Assembly: GCF_900182615.1 (NCBI RefSeq)
Contig: NZ_FXTE01000001.1
Coordinates: forward strand, 868,001-932,000
Length of the DNA stretch: 64,000 bases
Origin: Ruegeria faecimaris
GTDB lineage: Bacteria > Pseudomonadota > Alphaproteobacteria > Rhodobacterales > Rhodobacteraceae
Direction: 5' to 3'
Shown here: piece after piece, positions 61,918-64,000 of the stretch
Position numbering within the stretch: position 1 is the stretch's first letter
How the letters are laid out: the number at the start of each line of letters is the position of its first letter
Program-made: the position numbers and the translations under genes
The notes under the pieces: generated by a model
Seen by the model: only the letters and a program-made list of their open reading frames with translations
What the model was told of the DNA's origin: nothing
Databases searched by the model: none

Positions 61918-62687
61918 TGGACTGGCGAGCACTCATGCAGCCGCATCGGATCGTGCTGATGGCGCTATTTGCCGCCTTCGTTATCTGGTGCGCCGTCTCA
62001 CTGCGCTGGGATTGGATTCCAACCTATGCGCCCCTGGCACTTGAAGGTCTGTGGAGAACCATCTGGCTGTTGGCCGTCACCTGTGTGCTTGGGTTCTTGC
62101 TGGCTGTTCCGCTGGGCCTCGCTCAGGCGATTGGGCCCTGGTATCTGTCGGCACCGGCGCGGGTGTTCTGCACGATCATTCGTGGCACGCCCATCCTTTT
62201 GCAGATCTGGCTGCTATACTATGGGCTTGGATCGCTTTTCCCTCAGATTCCATGGATACGCGGCAGCGAGCTGTGGCCCTATCTGCGACAGGCTTGGCCC
62301 TATGCGGTTCTGGCCCTGACCTTGTCGTACGCAGGCTACGAGGGCGAAATCATGCGCGGTGCCTTTGCCAGCGTTAAGAAGGGTCAACTCGAAGCGGCGC
62401 AATCCTTTGGCATGCCTCGGTTTACCATGTTCCGCAGGATCTGGCTACCTCAGGCCATTCGCAGCGTGCTGCCGACACTAGGCGGTGAGACGATCCTACA
62501 GCTGAAAGCAACCCCGCTGGTGGCGACGATAACAGTGGTTGAGATCTACGCTGTGTCGTCAAGAATTCGGGCGGACACCTTCGTGGTCTATGAACCGCTG
62601 CTGCTGTTGGCACTGATCTATCTGATCATTGCAGGCATCATCACACTGATCTTCCGCCGCATCGAGCTGCAGGTCCCTGCCCGGTAA
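61917..62687 (+). CDS. Polar amino acid ABC transporter, HisM-like permease
   Basis: 256 residues, about five helices, with the EAA loop EAAQSFGMPRFTMFRRIWLPQAIRSVLPTLGGETILQLK. AGGGAGG lies upstream within the preceding gene and supports ATG 61917; the frame is open back to 61839. It pairs with the HisQ-like permease. Confidence 0.88.
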   Translation: MDWRALMQPHRIVLMALFAAFVIWCAVSLRWDWIPTYAPLALEGLWRTIWLLAVTCVLGFLLAVPLGLAQAIGPWYLSAPARVFCTIIRGTPILLQIWLLYYGLGSLFPQIPWIRGSELWPYLRQAWPYAVLALTLSYAGYEGEIMRGAFASVKKGQLEAAQSFGMPRFTMFRRIWLPQAIRSVLPTLGGETILQLKATPLVATITVVEIYAVSSRIRADTFVVYEPLLLLALIYLIIAGIITLIFRRIELQVPAR

Positions 62688-62854
62688 CGCGACGCCAGGC
62701 ACCTAAGAAACCTGACACATGGTCAGACTCCCGGCTGCCAGCCCCCCCTATACCTTGCTTAACAGCAGGCGGCTGGCGACCGGTTTTACAGGTCGGCTGA
62801 ACGCACCGAGGGCGTCGCGAATACAAGCTATAAGAAGATTGAAAGCCAATCACT
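62688..62854. other. Intergenic stretch after the importer operon
   Basis: 167 bp with no supported ORF, RNA or clear terminator. It lies downstream of the permease gene and of the tRNA on the opposite strand. Confidence 0.4.
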
Positions 62855-62941
62855 TGGTGCGGTCGAGAAGACTCGAACTTCCACGGGTGTTACCCCACAG
62901 CGACCTCAACGCTGCGCGTCTACCAATTCCGCCACGACCGC
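62855..62941 (-). tRNA. tRNA-Leu (anticodon GAG)
   Basis: 87 nt on the minus strand. The acceptor arms GCGGTCG and CGACCGC pair, the anticodon stem CAGCG/CGCTG flanks the loop TTGAGGT (anticodon GAG), there is a long variable arm as in class II tRNAs, the T-loop is GTTCGAGTC-like, and the 3' CCA is encoded (62857-62855). Confidence 0.95.
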
Positions 62942-63083
62942 ACTGTTAGTGACTTGGTAGTGGGGCGTATAGACCTTGATGATCAAGATGTGAAGAGGCA
63001 AAAATCACGTTGGTTTGAATTCCCATTCGGCGCTCTTATCTTTAACAGGTTGTCGTCCAAATGACCCCGTCAGGAGCCCCGCC
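62942..63083. other. Intergenic stretch between tRNA-Leu and the DsbA-family gene
   Basis: 142 bp with no supported gene. It should hold the tRNA promoter (minus) and the promoter of the downstream gene (plus); neither was clearly seen. Confidence 0.4.
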
Positions 63084-63743
63084 ATGACCTCGCCCGACCC
63101 TCGCCCCATCGTTCAGATCGACATAGTCTCGGATGTGGTTTGCCCCTGGTGCATTGTTGGATTCCGGCAGTTGGATCTGGCGCTCAAACAGCAAAATATT
63201 CTGGCAAAGCTGCGCTGGCATCCGTTCGAATTGAACCCAAACATGGCGTCCGAGGGTCAGAACCTGCGTGAGCACATTGCCGAGAAATACGGCTCCTCGA
63301 CGGAACAAAGCCAAGCGATGCGGGATCGATTGACGCAAATCGGGGCTGACTTGGGCTTTACCTTCGCCTTTGATGAAGAAAGTCGCATCGTAAACACATT
63401 TGCTGCACATCAGCTTCTTGACTGGGCCGAGGCTCAGGGTCGCCAGCATCCACTGAAACTGGCTTTGTTCGAGGCCTATTTCACCAATCAAAAAGACGTC
63501 TCGAATATCGATATCCTACTTGAGGCCGCCGAAACCGCCGGTCTGGATCGGAACGCAGCGCGCGCGGCGCTGGAATCGGGCGCTCATGTCGGCCCGGTCC
63601 GAGAGAAGCAGCAATACTGGACCAGCCGTGGCATTTCCGGCGTGCCCTCAATGGTGTTTGGCGGAAAGTATCTGCTGACCGGAGCGCAGGGGGCGGACAC
63701 CTATGCGCAGGTCCTGCAGCGCTGTTTGACCGAAGCGGCCTAG
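63084..63743 (+). CDS. DsbA-family oxidoreductase (FrnE-like)
   Basis: 219 residues, with the thioredoxin-fold active site C20-P-W-C23 in IVSDVVCPWCIVGFRQLD. The helical insertion and GISGVPSMVFGGKYLLTGAQ (cis-Pro loop) match the FrnE/2-hydroxychromene isomerase-like branch. It has no signal peptide, so it acts in the cytoplasm. AGGAG 7 nt before ATG 63084 fixes the start; a longer frame from 63015 is less likely. Confidence 0.9.
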   Translation: MTSPDPRPIVQIDIVSDVVCPWCIVGFRQLDLALKQQNILAKLRWHPFELNPNMASEGQNLREHIAEKYGSSTEQSQAMRDRLTQIGADLGFTFAFDEESRIVNTFAAHQLLDWAEAQGRQHPLKLALFEAYFTNQKDVSNIDILLEAAETAGLDRNAARAALESGAHVGPVREKQQYWTSRGISGVPSMVFGGKYLLTGAQGADTYAQVLQRCLTEAA

Positions 63744-63782
63744 GCCCTTTCCATCCATGCAACCAGCCGCTAAGGAGCCGGC

Positions 63783-64000
63783 ATGGAATGGAAGATTACT
63801 GACGGATTGACCGACTATGATGAGGCCATCGCCTTTATGGAGGCGCGCGTGGCCGATATCGCGGCGGGTGAGGCGGATGAGTGTATCTGGCTACTTGAGC
63901 ACCCTGCCCTGTACACAGCGGGCACTTCAGCCAAGGTCGAAGACCTGAAAGACCCGGACAGATTTCCAGTCTATACGTCAAAACGCGGTGGTGAATACAC
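63783..64000 (+). CDS. lipB: Octanoyl-[acyl-carrier-protein]:protein octanoyltransferase (3' end outside window)
   Basis: The first 72 codons are visible and the reading frame is open to the edge. [20 protein letters not shown] and the [19 protein letters not shown] segment, in which the EHP..YT.G pattern is conserved, identify LipB, which moves octanoyl groups onto lipoate-dependent proteins. AAGGAG (63772-63777) is 5 nt from the ATG. Confidence 0.9.
   Translation, partial: MEWKITDGLTDYDEAIAFMEARVADIAAGEADECIWLLEHPALYTAGTSAKVEDLKDPDRFPVYTSKRGGEY

Noticed and set aside
1..64000. CRISPR arrays, prophage or transposase genes
   Set aside because: No regularly spaced repeats, integrase, transposase or phage structural motifs were seen in either strand.

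Overview
The window looks like chromosomal DNA of an alphaproteobacterium of the marine roseobacter group (Rhodobacteraceae/Roseobacteraceae). The basis is the gene families (RpoH1-type sigma factor, CarD-FdxA-S4-Suv3-like helicase block, DUF6476 beside RluD, roseobacter-style formate dehydrogenase block with DUF3305/DUF3306), the moderately high GC and dense overlapping operons. This is judged from reading translations, not from a database search. No phage, transposase, CRISPR array or rRNA was seen. One tRNA gene (Leu, anticodon GAG) is present.

Layout. 1-13.3 kb: a respiratory, Tat-exported formate dehydrogenase block. It holds a multi-cluster ferredoxin protein (cut by the window edge), DUF3305, DUF3306, a TorD-type chaperone, a small Tat protein, alpha, beta and gamma subunits, a WD40-cytochrome c fusion, a 41-residue exported peptide and a helix-turn-helix/binding-protein-like regulator. 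Convergent to it lies a complete tungstate importer (tupBCA), so the enzyme is probably supplied with tungsten. 13.3-23.7 kb: reductive pyrimidine degradation (preT-preA, dihydropyrimidinase, ureidopropionase-type hydrolase) with an ABC importer of the NMT1/THI5 class and a RutR-like regulator. A perfect TTGACCA-NN-TGGTCAA box and two degenerate boxes tie both operons to that regulator.

23.7-47.5 kb: mostly housekeeping and single genes: a cupin protein, a glycosyltransferase-like protein, MetY, a GNAT enzyme, a SIMPL protein, an unusual membrane protein joining a PilM/GspL-like and a PilP/GspC-like domain, HppD with an Lrp regulator, a CPA2 antiporter, cobT/cobS, carD, fdxA, an S4 protein, a Suv3-like helicase, TPR and SCP2 proteins, a lysophospholipase-type hydrolase, PepF, an AT-richer lipoprotein gene, a zinc-finger protein, an oxidoreductase and rpoH with a heat-shock-like promoter. 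47.6-55 kb: RluD and DUF6476, divergent with overlapping start codons, then a five-gene surface-glycan type cluster (sulfotransferase-like, two paralogous GT2 enzymes, an HxRRGD glycosyltransferase-like protein with TPRs and an alpha/beta-fold protein).

55-62.7 kb: an arginine or methylarginine catabolic module. It has a DDAH-type amidinohydrolase, an AruI-like ThDP decarboxylase, an AruH-like aminotransferase and a BetI-type TetR repressor with an imperfect palindrome at its start, divergent from a polar amino-acid ABC importer (ATPase, binding protein, two permeases). The window closes with tRNA-Leu, a FrnE-like DsbA-family protein and the 5' end of lipB.
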